Position numbers and translations under genes: made by a program. The notes beneath the pieces were generated by a model that had not been told where the DNA came from, made no database searches, and was given only the letters and a program-made list of their open reading frames with translations. Positions 42,200 through 52,775 of a stretch of DNA of 64,000 nucleotides are shown here, one piece after another (position 1 is the first letter of the stretch; the number at the start of each line of letters is the position of its first letter). The stretch comes from Nocardia harenae NBRC 108248. Lineage in GTDB: Bacteria > Actinomycetota > Actinomycetes > Mycobacteriales > Mycobacteriaceae. The stretch covers positions 124,001-188,000 of the forward strand of contig NZ_BDBH01000012.1 in assembly GCF_001612885.1 (NCBI RefSeq), read 5' to 3'.

Positions 42200-42703
42200 T
42201 TATGCGGGCGGCTCCGCGGCGGTGGTGCCGCCGAGCGGCATGGCCGGCATCCCGAGCTTGCGGTGGTCCCAGGAGCGCACCCGCTCCGGCACCACCCGCA
42301 CCGCGATCCGCTTGTGCAGCATCTGCTCGACCAGCGGGCGCATGTCCTCGGTGTACGGGCCGGTGTAGCGCTCCCAGACGCTCACCCCGACCGCGAAGAG
42401 CCGCTCCGGATCGTCCACCACCTCGGCGCGGCCCTCGATCGCCACGCCGCGCAGCTGGTCGTAGGTGTCGCCGGCCTCGACCAGGCAGGTCACCCGCGGA
42501 TCGCGGCGCAGGTTCACCGCCTTCTGCGACTTCGCCTTGGTCTCGAACCACACCTCGCCGTCGAGCAGGGCGTACCACATCGCCGTGAGGTGCGGCACAC
42601 CCTCTTTGCCCAGCGTGGCGAAGGTGGCGACCCGGCTGGTCGCGAGGAAGCGGGTGATCTCCGGTTCGGACATCACGATCTGCGTGCGTTGGTTGACTCC
42701 CAT
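42200..42703 (-). CDS. PPOX-class flavin/F420-dependent oxidoreductase family protein
   Basis: 167-aa split-beta-barrel protein of the pyridoxamine phosphate oxidase-like superfamily. Signature segments: VATFATLGKEGVPHLTAMWYALLDGEVWFETKAKSQKAVNL (strand-turn-strand flavin site, given in two overlapping motifs PHLTAMWYA and TKAKSQKAVNL), RDPRVTCLVEAGDTYDQLRGV, and SVWERYTGPYTED. The gene order matches M. tuberculosis Rv2991. The cofactor (FMN, F420 or heme) and substrate are unknown. ATG 42703. It ends at the shared terminator. Confidence 0.88.
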   Translation of the reverse strand: MGVNQRTQIVMSEPEITRFLATSRVATFATLGKEGVPHLTAMWYALLDGEVWFETKAKSQKAVNLRRDPRVTCLVEAGDTYDQLRGVAIEGRAEVVDDPERLFAVGVSVWERYTGPYTEDMRPLVEQMLHKRIAVRVVPERVRSWDHRKLGMPAMPLGGTTAAEPPA

Positions 42704-42733
42704 GCCGCCACTCTAGAACGCGTTGCAGCCGGG

Positions 42734-43435
42734 TCAGAGCCGCTTCTGCAGCGCCTCCGCCGCCGCCACCAGGTCGGCGGCCCAGCGCGCGCCCGGCCTG
42801 CGGCCCATCCGGTCGATCGGGCCGGAGACCGAGATCGCCGCCACCACGGCGCCGGAGACGTCGCGCACCGGGGCCGAGACGCTCGCCACCCCGGCCGCCC
42901 GCTCGGCCGCGCTCTGCGCCCAGCCGCGCCTGCGCACCTCGGCCAGCGCGCGCTCGCCGAAGACCGCGTCGGCGAGCAGGTCGCGCTGGAGCTCGGGGTC
43001 GGCCCAGGCCAGCAGCACCTTCGCCGCCGACCCCGCGGTCAGCGGCAGCCGGGACCCGATCGGGACGGTGTCCCGCAGCCCCACCGGCGGCTCCAGCGCC
43101 GCCACGCAGACCCGGGAGTGGCCGTCCCTGGCGTAGAGCTGCACGCTCTCGCCGGTGATCTCCCGCAGCCGGGGCAGCACCGCCGCCGCCGCGTCCAGCA
43201 GCGGGTCGGTCGCCCCGACGGCCAGCTCGGCGAGGGCGGGGCCGGGCCGCCAGCGGCCCTGGTTGTCCCGGGCCAGCAGGCGGTGCACCTCGAGCCCGAC
43301 CGCGAGGCGGTGCGCGGTCGCCCTCGGCAGCCCGGTGCGGGCGCAGAGCTCGGTCAGCCCGCACGGCTCCTCGGCCACCGCGTACAACACCGTCACGGCT
43401 TTGTCCAGGACCCCGATGCCGCTATGCTGTCTCAT
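42734..43435 (-). CDS. IclR-family transcriptional regulator, probable leuCD regulator
   Basis: 233 aa. N-terminal winged helix-turn-helix (LDKAVTVLYAVAEEPCGLTELCARTGLPRATAHRLAVGL; recognition helix around RATAHRLA), C-terminal GAF-like effector domain (ESVQLYARDGHSRVCVAAL, GSRLPLTAGSAAKVLLAW, GVASVSAPVRD). Divergent from leuCD with a 75-bp gap. IclR-type genes at this place (LtbR in Corynebacterium, NdgR in Streptomyces, Rv2989 in M. tuberculosis) control leucine and related amino-acid genes; the same is likely here. The ATG at 43435 overlaps one copy of a direct repeat in the control region. Confidence 0.9.
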   Translation of the reverse strand: MRQHSGIGVLDKAVTVLYAVAEEPCGLTELCARTGLPRATAHRLAVGLEVHRLLARDNQGRWRPGPALAELAVGATDPLLDAAAAVLPRLREITGESVQLYARDGHSRVCVAALEPPVGLRDTVPIGSRLPLTAGSAAKVLLAWADPELQRDLLADAVFGERALAEVRRRGWAQSAAERAAGVASVSAPVRDVSGAVVAAISVSGPIDRMGRRPGARWAADLVAAAEALQKRL

Positions 43436-43479
43436 AGAACGATACTAACGTCTCGTATTCTGGGATTCAAAAGGAATCC
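43429..43479. promoter_or_regulatory. Candidate operator region between the IclR gene and leuCD
   Basis: Two direct repeats GTCTCATA (43429-43436) and GTCTCGTA (43450-43457) start 21 bp apart, two helical turns, and an inverted repeat GGATTC-AAAAG-GAATCC spans 43463-43479. The first repeat overlaps the IclR start codon. This is where a regulator controlling itself and leuCD should bind; no binding site was confirmed. Confidence 0.45.
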
Positions 43480-43510
43480 ACCAGCCCCCGGTACGGAAGG
43501 TGATCCAAGA

Positions 43511-44935
43511 ATGGCCGATCGTCCACGCACACTGGCCGAGAAGGTGTGGGAGCAGCATATCGTCGCGCGCGGGGAGGGCGAGGGCGCGAGCCGCGAGCCC
43601 GACCTCATCTATATCGACCTGCACCTGGTGCACGAGGTGACCAGCCCGCAGGCCTTCGACGGGCTGCGCGCGGCGGGGCGCCCGGTGCGCAGGCCGGATC
43701 TCACCATCGCCACCGAGGACCACAACGTCCCGACCGTCGACATCGACAAGCCGATCGCCGACCCGGTCTCCCGCACCCAGGTGGAGACGCTGCGCCACAA
43801 CTGCGCGGAGTTCGGCATCCGGCTGCACCCGATGGGCGACCTGGACCAGGGCATCGTGCACGTGGTCGGCCCGCAGCTCGGCCTCACCCAGCCGGGCATG
43901 ACGGTGGTCTGCGGCGACAGCCACACCTCCACGCACGGCGCGTTCGGCGCGATCGCCATGGGCATCGGCACCAGCGAGGTGGAGCACGTGCTGGCCACCC
44001 AGACGCTCTCGCTGCGCCCGTTCAAGACCATGGCCATCACCGTGGACGGCGAGCTGCCCGCCGGCGTCACGAGCAAGGACCTGATCCTGGCCGTGATCGC
44101 GAAGATCGGCACCGGCGGCGGCCAGGGCTACGTGCTGGAGTACCGGGGCGAGGCGATCCGCGCCATGTCCATGGAGGCGCGCATGACGATCTGCAACATG
44201 TCGATCGAGGCGGGCGCGCGGGCGGGCATGATCGCCCCGGACGAGACCACCTACGCCTTCCTGAAGGGCCGCCCGCACGCGCCGCGGGGCGCCGACTGGG
44301 ATGCCGCGGTGGCGGCGTGGGAGGAGCTGAAGACCGACGAGGGCGCGGTCTTCGACGCCGAGGTGCGCATCGACGGCTCGGCGCTGACCCCCTTCGTCAC
44401 CTGGGGCACCAACCCGGGCCAGGGGCTGCCGCTGGGCGAGACGGTGCCGGACCCGGCCGCCATCTCCGACGAGACCGAGCGCGAATCCGCCGCCAAGGCG
44501 CTGCGCTACATGGATCTGATTCCGGGCACCCCGCTGCGCGAGGTCACCGTCGACACCGTTTTCGTCGGCTCCTGCACCAATGGCCGGATCGAGGATCTGC
44601 GCGCGGTCGCCGATATTCTGCAGGGCAGGCGCGTCGCCGACGGTGTGCGCATGCTGGTGGTGCCGGGAAGTATGCGGGTGCGCGCGCAGGCCGAGCAGGA
44701 GGGCCTCGGGGATATCTTCACCGCCGCGGGCGCGGAATGGCGGCAGGCGGGCTGCTCGATGTGCCTGGGAATGAATCCCGACCAGCTGGAGCCCGGTCAG
44801 CGCTGCGCCTCGACCTCGAATCGCAACTTCGAGGGCAGGCAGGGCAAGGGCGGCCGGACCCACCTGGTCTCGCCGCTCGTCGCCGCCGCCACGGCGGTGC
44901 GCGGAACGCTCTCCTCACCGGCGGATCTGGACTGA
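43511..44935 (+). CDS. leuC: 3-isopropylmalate dehydratase large subunit
   Basis: 474-aa subunit of isopropylmalate isomerase, leucine synthesis; aconitase-type protein with a [4Fe-4S] cluster. Cluster and active-site motifs: VVCGDSHTSTHGAFGAIAMGIGTSEVEH, GSCTNGRIEDLR (Cys ligand) and GCSMCLGMNPDQL (two Cys ligands). ATG at 43511 gives the typical start ADRPRTLAEKVWEQHIV. leuD follows 32 bp later. The upstream gene is the divergent IclR regulator. Confidence 0.96.
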   Translation: MADRPRTLAEKVWEQHIVARGEGEGASREPDLIYIDLHLVHEVTSPQAFDGLRAAGRPVRRPDLTIATEDHNVPTVDIDKPIADPVSRTQVETLRHNCAEFGIRLHPMGDLDQGIVHVVGPQLGLTQPGMTVVCGDSHTSTHGAFGAIAMGIGTSEVEHVLATQTLSLRPFKTMAITVDGELPAGVTSKDLILAVIAKIGTGGGQGYVLEYRGEAIRAMSMEARMTICNMSIEAGARAGMIAPDETTYAFLKGRPHAPRGADWDAAVAAWEELKTDEGAVFDAEVRIDGSALTPFVTWGTNPGQGLPLGETVPDPAAISDETERESAAKALRYMDLIPGTPLREVTVDTVFVGSCTNGRIEDLRAVADILQGRRVADGVRMLVVPGSMRVRAQAEQEGLGDIFTAAGAEWRQAGCSMCLGMNPDQLEPGQRCASTSNRNFEGRQGKGGRTHLVSPLVAAATAVRGTLSSPADLD

Positions 44936-44967
44936 CGACCACCCGAACCCCACCCGGAGGAATTTCC

Positions 44968-45576
44968 ATGGAACCGTTCACCGTGCACAAGGGCGTCGGC
45001 GTGCCGCTGCGCCGCTCCAACATCGACACCGATCAGATCATTCCGGCGGTTTACCTCAAGCGCGTCACCCGCACCGGATTCGAGGACGGGCTCTTCGCGG
45101 CCTGGCGGACCGATCCGGACTTCATTCTCAACACCGCGCCCTATGACCGGGGCAGCGTGTTGGTGGCCGGTCCCGATTTCGGCACCGGGTCGTCCCGGGA
45201 GCACGCGGTGTGGGCACTGTCGGACTACGGCTTTCGAACGGTGATCTCGTCGCGTTTCGCCGACATCTTCCGTGGGAATGCGGGTAAGGGCGGCTTGGTG
45301 GCCGCGCAGATGTCACAGAATGATGTCGAAATGCTCTGGAAGTTGCTCGAGGAACAGCCGGGGATGGAATTGGTTGTGGACCTGCGGGCGCGCACCGTGA
45401 CGGCAGGAACCGTCGTGTTGCCGTTCGACATTGACGACTACACTCGGTGGCGTCTCCTGGAGGGTCTGGACGATATCGGACTGACCCTCCGCCAAGAAGC
45501 CCGTATCGGGGCCTATGAAAACCAAAGGCCGGCATGGAAACCCACCACCCTGCCAGCTCATATTTCGCGAGCGTAA
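44968..45576 (+). CDS. leuD: 3-isopropylmalate dehydratase small subunit
   Basis: 202-aa swivel-domain subunit that completes the LeuCD enzyme. Motifs: GVPLRRSNIDTDQIIPAVYLK, GPDFGTGSSREHAVWAL and FADIFRGNAGKGGL. ATG at 44968 follows CCGGAGGAATTTCC, a strong ribosome site. Codon use in the 3' half is noticeably less GC-rich than in leuC, for no clear reason. Followed by hupB after 156 bp with its own leader. Confidence 0.96.
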   Translation: MEPFTVHKGVGVPLRRSNIDTDQIIPAVYLKRVTRTGFEDGLFAAWRTDPDFILNTAPYDRGSVLVAGPDFGTGSSREHAVWALSDYGFRTVISSRFADIFRGNAGKGGLVAAQMSQNDVEMLWKLLEEQPGMELVVDLRARTVTAGTVVLPFDIDDYTRWRLLEGLDDIGLTLRQEARIGAYENQRPAWKPTTLPAHISRA

Positions 45577-45732
45577 TCACCTCGGGCCGTTAGCTGCGCT
45601 ACATGTAGGCCGGTAGCTGGACGTGTGCTAAACCACATGAATTTTGGCGTGGCACATAGACTCTTGCCCAAACTGGGTTTACCGTGGTACCTAGTCGGTC
45701 CGACGACGGGCCATTAGTCTGCGGAGGATTCA

Positions 45733-46494
45733 ATGAACAAGGCGGAACTGATCGACGTTCTGACCGAAAAGTTGGGTACGGACAGGCGCACGGCCACCGC
45801 GGCAGTCGAGCACGTGGTCGACACCATCGTCCGCGCCGTCCACAAGGGTCAGAGCGTCACGATCACCGGATTCGGTGTCTTCGAACAGCGTAAGCGCGCC
45901 GCGCGCGTCGCCAGGAACCCGCGCACCGGCGAAACCGTCAAGGTGAAGCCGACTTCGGTGCCCGCATTCCGGCCGGGCGCGCAGTTCAAGGCCGTCATCG
46001 CGGGTAAGCAGAAACTCGCGGCGAGCGGCCCGGCCGTGAAGCGCGGCGTGAATGCGCCGGTGGCCGCGAAGAAGACGGCCGCCAAGAAGACGGCGGCGGC
46101 GAAGAAGGCGACGACGGCGGCGAAGAAGACCACCGCCGCCACCAAGGCGCCTGCCAAGACCACCGCCCGCAAGGCGGCGACCAAGGCGCCCGCCACCAAG
46201 GCCGCGGCCAAGAAGACCGCCGCGACCAAGGCTCCGGCCGCCAAGGCCACCGCCACCAAGACCGCGGCGAAGAAGGCTCCGGCCAAGAAGACCCCCGCCG
46301 CGGCCACGAAGACGGCCGCCACCAAGGCCCCGGCCAAGAAGACCACCGCCACCAAGGCGGCGGCCACGAAGACGGCGGCGGCCAAGAAGGCCCCGGCCAA
46401 GAAGACCGCCACCGCGGCCAAGACCACCGCCGCGAAGACCACGGCGGCCAAGAAGACCGCGGCCAAGAAGGCACCGGCCCGCCGCAGCAGCTGA
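45733..46494 (+). CDS. hupB: Histone-like HU protein with long Lys/Ala/Pro tail (HupB/HLP type)
   Basis: 253-aa nucleoid protein. Residues 1-91 form the HU fold: MNKAELIDVLTEKLG, ITGFGVFEQRKRAAR, and the DNA-intercalating arm RNPRTGE. From about residue 100 the protein becomes almost only Lys, Ala, Thr and Pro in AAKKTAA, KAPAKK and KAAATK units, a eukaryotic H1-like tail found only in actinobacterial HupB. The tail binds DNA and is a target of acetylation and methylation in mycobacteria. ATG at 45733 after GCGGAGGATTCA. The tail of about 155 residues is longer than in M. tuberculosis (214 aa total). Confidence 0.96.
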   Translation: MNKAELIDVLTEKLGTDRRTATAAVEHVVDTIVRAVHKGQSVTITGFGVFEQRKRAARVARNPRTGETVKVKPTSVPAFRPGAQFKAVIAGKQKLAASGPAVKRGVNAPVAAKKTAAKKTAAAKKATTAAKKTTAATKAPAKTTARKAATKAPATKAAAKKTAATKAPAAKATATKTAAKKAPAKKTPAAATKTAATKAPAKKTTATKAAATKTAAAKKAPAKKTATAAKTTAAKTTAAKKTAAKKAPARRSS

Positions 46495-46618
46495 ACCCCA
46501 GCTGTCGACGGTGTCCGTGACATCCGTACCGGCGTCCACCGCGACCGGTCGGTGCCATCGGAACGCGGTGCGGCGCAGCCGGAAGACCAGACCGTCTCCC
46601 GACCCGCACGCAGACGGG

Positions 46619-46653
46619 AAACGGCCCCGGGATCACGAGCCTCGGGGCCGTTT
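46619..46653. terminator. Bidirectional terminator between hupB and mutT1
   Basis: AAACGGCCCCG / CGGGGCCGTTT, 11-bp perfect stem with T-run on the plus strand and TTT on the minus strand. Convergent genes on both sides. Confidence 0.85.
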
Positions 46654-46669
46654 TCGCGGGCGTTGCGCG

Positions 46670-47637
46670 CTACTCCTCGGCGCTGTCCACATAGAGCCTG
46701 CGATCCAGGTGATCGGCGGCCACCATGCGGCCGTCGACGAAGGACAGCACCCACACGCTGCCCTTGCGGTTCCGCGCGGGGGGAAGCGTGAGGCCGTCGG
46801 CCGCCGCCCAGCCGCGCATGAGCTCCGGGATCACCTTGCCCTGGCTGCACACCACCCGGACCGCGCTGTCCGACACCAGCTCCCGGATCCGAGTCAGCGC
46901 GCCTTTCGGATCGGCCGCGTAGGCGTCCTCGGAGAGCGCGGGCTCCAGCCCCACCTCGACCCCGAGCCGCTCGGCGAGCGGGGCCACCGTCTGCACGCAG
47001 CGCACCGGGTCGGCCGAGAACACCTCCCGCGCACCGAAGGCGAGCAGGTTCGGCACCAGCGTCCGCGCCTGCTCCACGCCGGCCGGTTCCAGCGGGCGTT
47101 CCAGGTCGGGGCCGTGGTACTTGCCGCGCTGCCCGGCCTTGGCGTGCCGGACCAGCAGCAGCGTGCTCGTCCGCGGCGGTAGCTTGCTGAAGGTGCGCAG
47201 CACCTGCCGGTCCATCGGGTAGGAGAGCTCCCGCATCACCTTGTCCAGCGAGTGCCAGACCAGGTCGTCGATCTCGGCGTTCGGGTCGAACTCGCCCTCC
47301 TGCGCCTCCGCCGCCCAGTAGTCCACCCGCTTGAGCTTGCGGTGCCCGGTGACCGGGTAGGTCACGTGCCCGAGGTAGCGGCCGAGCACGCTGCGCACGC
47401 CGGTCTCCTCGCCGACCTCGCGCACGGCGGCGAGCACCGGCGACTCGCCCGGCTCCAGCTTGCCCTTCGGCAGCGACCAGTCCCGGTACTTGGGCCGGTG
47501 CACGAGCGCGATCTCGATCTCGTCGCGCTTCGGCGCGCTGCCCGCCCCCCGCGCGGGACGCCACAGCACGGCGCCCGCGGCGTGGATATTGGCGGTCACG
47601 CGAGGATCCCAGAGTGAGCTGTCATCCCGCGTAGCGC

Positions 47638-47641
<4 letters not shown>
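46670..47641 (-). CDS. mutT1: MutT1-type NUDIX hydrolase fused to histidine phosphatase
   Basis: 323-aa two-domain enzyme. N-terminal NUDIX domain with the box GKLEPGESPVLAAVREVGEETGV (G5xE7xREVxEExGV, given in two pieces: GKLEPGES and REVGEETGV), C-terminal histidine phosphatase domain beginning LLLVRHAKAG (the RHG-type motif as RHA) with a second conserved Arg in FSADPVRCVQT. In mycobacteria MutT1 hydrolyses 8-oxo-dGTP/GTP and diadenosine polyphosphates. GTG at 47641 shares GTGA with the ppk stop, so the two are co-translated; this ppk-mutT1 pair is conserved in mycolata. Confidence 0.94.
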
Positions 47642-49806
<2,165 letters not shown>

Positions 49807-49878
49807 CCCCTACGAACCGCTCGGTGCGTAGTGCGGCATCGGTGAATGCCGCGTGTCTCACCCGGTTCGGGCGACCAT

Positions 49879-50574
49879 CTAGCATACCGGGTGGACGGGT
49901 TCGTGAACGGCGCCCGGATGCCCGATGTCGGTCAGGACAGCAGTGGTCGCCGGGCCGGCCCCGAGCCGGACGATGAGATCCAGGTCGGCGCCGGTGTCCA
50001 CATCGTGCCGCAGCCCCGGCCAGTCGCCGTCGAGGGGGAAGGCGCCACCGGTCACGTGACGCAGCGCCGAGCCCGGGCCGAATCGCGGCGCCAGCGGCGC
50101 GAATCCGTCCAGCTGCAGCAGCGCCGCCGTGCCCTCGCCGGTGTGGTCGGTGACCATGGCGCGGCGGCCGGGCGGCGCCGCGGCGAGCACCTCGGCCAGC
50201 TCGGCCGGGCGCAGCGCGGGCAGGTCGGCCTGCATGGCCACCAGCGCGACCGGGCCGTTCGCCCGCCGCACCGCCTCGGCGGCCGAGGTCAGCGCGTTGT
50301 TGAGCCCGTCGGGGGCCAGCCCGGCGCCGGGGCCGCCCGGGTCGGGGTGCGCGACCGCGCCGAGCGCGCGGGCCAGCGCGGCCACCACCTCGTCCGGGGT
50401 CACCACGGTGACCGAATCGATCGGCGCCGCGGCCAGCGCGGCGCGCACCGTGTCGGTGAGCATGGCGAGCGCCAGCCGCGCGCGGTGCTCCGGCCGTAGC
50501 CGATCGGCCAACCGGCTCTTGGCGCGGTCCAGGCTCTTCACCGCGATCACGGCGTGCACGGCGTGCGGACGCAT
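49879..50574 (-). CDS. cofC: Phosphoenolpyruvate/2-phospholactate guanylyltransferase (CofC/FbiD)
   Basis: 231-aa nucleotidyltransferase of coenzyme F420 synthesis, activating phosphoenolpyruvate (FbiD in mycobacteria) or 2-phospholactate with GTP. Motifs: AVIAVKSLDRAKSRLADRL (nucleotide-binding start), VTVVTPDEVV, GLNNALTSAA and VALVAMQADLPAL (metal-binding Asp). ATG at 50574 starts the protein directly before the first strand; longer frames upstream have no family features. Divergent from gpsA with 31 bp between starts. The syntenic M. tuberculosis gene is Rv2983. Confidence 0.9.
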   Translation of the reverse strand: MRPHAVHAVIAVKSLDRAKSRLADRLRPEHRARLALAMLTDTVRAALAAAPIDSVTVVTPDEVVAALARALGAVAHPDPGGPGAGLAPDGLNNALTSAAEAVRRANGPVALVAMQADLPALRPAELAEVLAAAPPGRRAMVTDHTGEGTAALLQLDGFAPLAPRFGPGSALRHVTGGAFPLDGDWPGLRHDVDTGADLDLIVRLGAGPATTAVLTDIGHPGAVHEPVHPVC

Positions 50575-50605
50575 GACCCCGATCCTTCCATGACATATTG
50601 GGCAG

Positions 50606-51616
50606 ATGACACGGGCGGCGGTACTGGGTGCGGGTTCATGGGGTACTGCGTTCGCCAAGGTCTTGGCCGACGCCGGAACCGAGGTCACGATCTGGGCGCG
50701 CAGGCCGGAGGTGGCGAAGGCGCTCGCCACCGAGCACCGCAACCCGTTCTACCTGGCCGACGTGCAGCTGCCCGCCGTCGCCGCCACCGACGACCACGAG
50801 CGCGCATTGGATGGCGCCGACATCGTGGTGCTCGCGGTGCCGTCGCAGTCGCTGCGCGGCAACCTCGAACAGTGGAAACCCGCGCTGCGCACGGCCATCG
50901 ACGACAACGACGCCTCGCTGCTCAGCCTGGCGAAGGGCATCGAGACCGGCACCCTGCTGCGGATGAGCCAGGTGATCACCGAGGTGACCGGGGCTGCCCC
51001 CGGCAGCGTCGCGGTGCTCTCCGGGCCGAACCTGGCCAGGGAGATCGCGACCGGTCAACCCGCCGCGACGGTGATCGCCTGCGGCGACGAGGCGCGCGCG
51101 GTGGCGCTGCAGCAGTCCTGCGCCACCGGATATTTCCGGCCGTACACCAATGTCGACGTGGTCGGCTGCGAGATCGGCGGCGCCTGCAAGAACGTCATCG
51201 CGCTGGCCTGCGGCATCGCCTCCGGTATGGGGCTCGGCGACAACTCGGTCGCCAGCCTGATCACCAGGGGGCTGGCCGAGATCATCCGGCTCGGGGTCGC
51301 GCTCGGCGCCGAGCCGGTAACCCTGGCCGGGCTGGCCGGGGTCGGCGATCTCGTCGCCACCTGCACCTCGCCGCTCTCCCGGAATCGCTCGTTCGGGCAC
51401 GTGCTCGGCGCGGGCGGGTCGATGGAGGCGGCGCAGGAGGCCACCCACGGCCAGGTTGCGGAAGGTGTCAAGTCCTGTGGATCGGTGCGCGCGCTCGCGG
51501 CCGCCCACGGTGTCGAGATGCCGCTCACCGACGCGGTGAACCTGGTCTGCCACGAGGGGCTGTCGGTGCGGGAGGCGGTGGGCATCCTGCTCGGCAGGCG
51601 GATCAAGCCGGAGTGA
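50606..51616 (+). CDS. gpsA: Glycerol-3-phosphate dehydrogenase (NAD(P)+)
   Basis: 336 aa; makes sn-glycerol 3-phosphate for phospholipids from dihydroxyacetone phosphate. Rossmann motif AVLGAGSWGTAFAKVLADAG, LSLAKGIE, VLSGPNLAREIA, catalytic Lys in GGACKNVIALACGI, and the C-terminal NRSFGHVLGAGGSMEAA. ATG at 50606. ddl follows 67 bp downstream on the same strand, as in mycobacteria. Confidence 0.96.
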   Translation: MTRAAVLGAGSWGTAFAKVLADAGTEVTIWARRPEVAKALATEHRNPFYLADVQLPAVAATDDHERALDGADIVVLAVPSQSLRGNLEQWKPALRTAIDDNDASLLSLAKGIETGTLLRMSQVITEVTGAAPGSVAVLSGPNLAREIATGQPAATVIACGDEARAVALQQSCATGYFRPYTNVDVVGCEIGGACKNVIALACGIASGMGLGDNSVASLITRGLAEIIRLGVALGAEPVTLAGLAGVGDLVATCTSPLSRNRSFGHVLGAGGSMEAAQEATHGQVAEGVKSCGSVRALAAAHGVEMPLTDAVNLVCHEGLSVREAVGILLGRRIKPE

Positions 51617-51683
51617 GAGCTGTGCCACCCGGTGCGTGCCGGCGCGGCTCGCGCGTGGCCCCTTTACGGGTACGGTTCCCTGC

Positions 51684-52775
51684 ATGACGAACCGGATCCG
51701 GGTCGCCGTCGTCTTCGGCGGGCGCAGCAGCGAGCACGCGGTGTCGTGCGTGTCGGCGGGCAGCGTGCTGCGCCACCTCGATCCGGAGCGCTTCGAGGCG
51801 GTGCCGATCGGCATCACCCCCGAGGGCACCTGGGTGCTCGGCGGCGCCGAGGTGGCCGTGCTCGGCATGCGCCACGGCGCGCTGCCCGCGGTGGACGGCA
51901 CCGGCACCGCGCTCGCGCTGGCCGCCGATCCGAGCCGCCCCGGCGCGCTGGTGGCGCTGGACGATCCGGCCGCGGCGCTGGGCGCGGTGGACCTGGTCTT
52001 CCCGGTGCTGCACGGGCCGTGGGGCGAGGACGGCACGCTGCAGGGGCTGCTGGAGCTGGCCGGGGTGCCCTACGTCGGGCCGGGCGTGCTGGCCAGCGCG
52101 GCGGGCATGGACAAGGAGTTCACCAAGAAGCTGCTCGCCGCCGACGGCCTCCCGATCGGCGAGCAGGTGGTGCTCCGGCCCGGCGTGCCGACGCTGACCC
52201 CGGAGCAGCGCTCGGCGCTGGGGCTGCCGGTCTTCGTGAAACCCGCGCGCGGCGGCTCCTCCATCGGCATCACCAGGGTGGCCGCGTGGGAGCGGCTGGA
52301 CGCGGCGATCGCGGCCGCGCGGGCGCACGACCCCAAGGTGATCGTGGAGGCCGCCATCGTCGGGCGCGAGGTGGAGTGCGGGGTGCTCGAGTTCCCGGAC
52401 GGGCGGGTGGCGGCGAGCGTGCCCGCGGAGATCCGGATGCCGGAGACCGCCGCGCCCGACTTCTACGACTTCGAGACCAAATACCTCGACGAGGTCTGCG
52501 AATTCGACGTCCCGGCCAAGCTCGACGACGACGTGGCCACCGAGATCGGCGAGCTCGCGGTGCGCGCCTTCCGCGCGCTGGACTGCACCGGGCTGGCTCG
52601 GGTCGACTTCTTCGTCACCGAGCGCGGGCCGGTGATCAACGAGATCAACACCATGCCCGGCTTCACCCCCATCTCCATGTACCCGCGGATGTGGGAGGCG
52701 ACCGGCGTCGAGTACCCGGCGCTGGTGACGACGCTGATCGAGACCGCGCTGGCCCGCGGGACCGGGCTGCGCTAG
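51684..52775 (+). CDS. ddl: D-alanine-D-alanine ligase
   Basis: 363-aa ATP-grasp ligase that makes D-Ala-D-Ala for peptidoglycan. N-terminal FGGRSSEHAVSCVSA, central LHGPWGEDGTLQGLLELAGVPYVG, substrate loop KPARGGSSIGIT, C-terminal metal-binding RVDFFVTERGPVINEINTMPGFTPISMYP. All catalytic elements are intact. ATG at 51684; a longer in-frame start at 51636 adds non-conserved residues. Its stop codon TAG and the stop of the convergent DUF3515 gene share the four bases CTAG. Confidence 0.96.
   Translation: MTNRIRVAVVFGGRSSEHAVSCVSAGSVLRHLDPERFEAVPIGITPEGTWVLGGAEVAVLGMRHGALPAVDGTGTALALAADPSRPGALVALDDPAAALGAVDLVFPVLHGPWGEDGTLQGLLELAGVPYVGPGVLASAAGMDKEFTKKLLAADGLPIGEQVVLRPGVPTLTPEQRSALGLPVFVKPARGGSSIGITRVAAWERLDAAIAAARAHDPKVIVEAAIVGREVECGVLEFPDGRVAASVPAEIRMPETAAPDFYDFETKYLDEVCEFDVPAKLDDDVATEIGELAVRAFRALDCTGLARVDFFVTERGPVINEINTMPGFTPISMYPRMWEATGVEYPALVTTLIETALARGTGLR

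Noticed and set aside
45730..46539. Minus-strand frame with regular GLLGRGLLG repeats that looks like a glycine-rich repeat protein
   Set aside because: It is the antisense of the hupB Lys/Ala tail; AAGAAG and GCC codons read backwards give Leu and Gly repeats.
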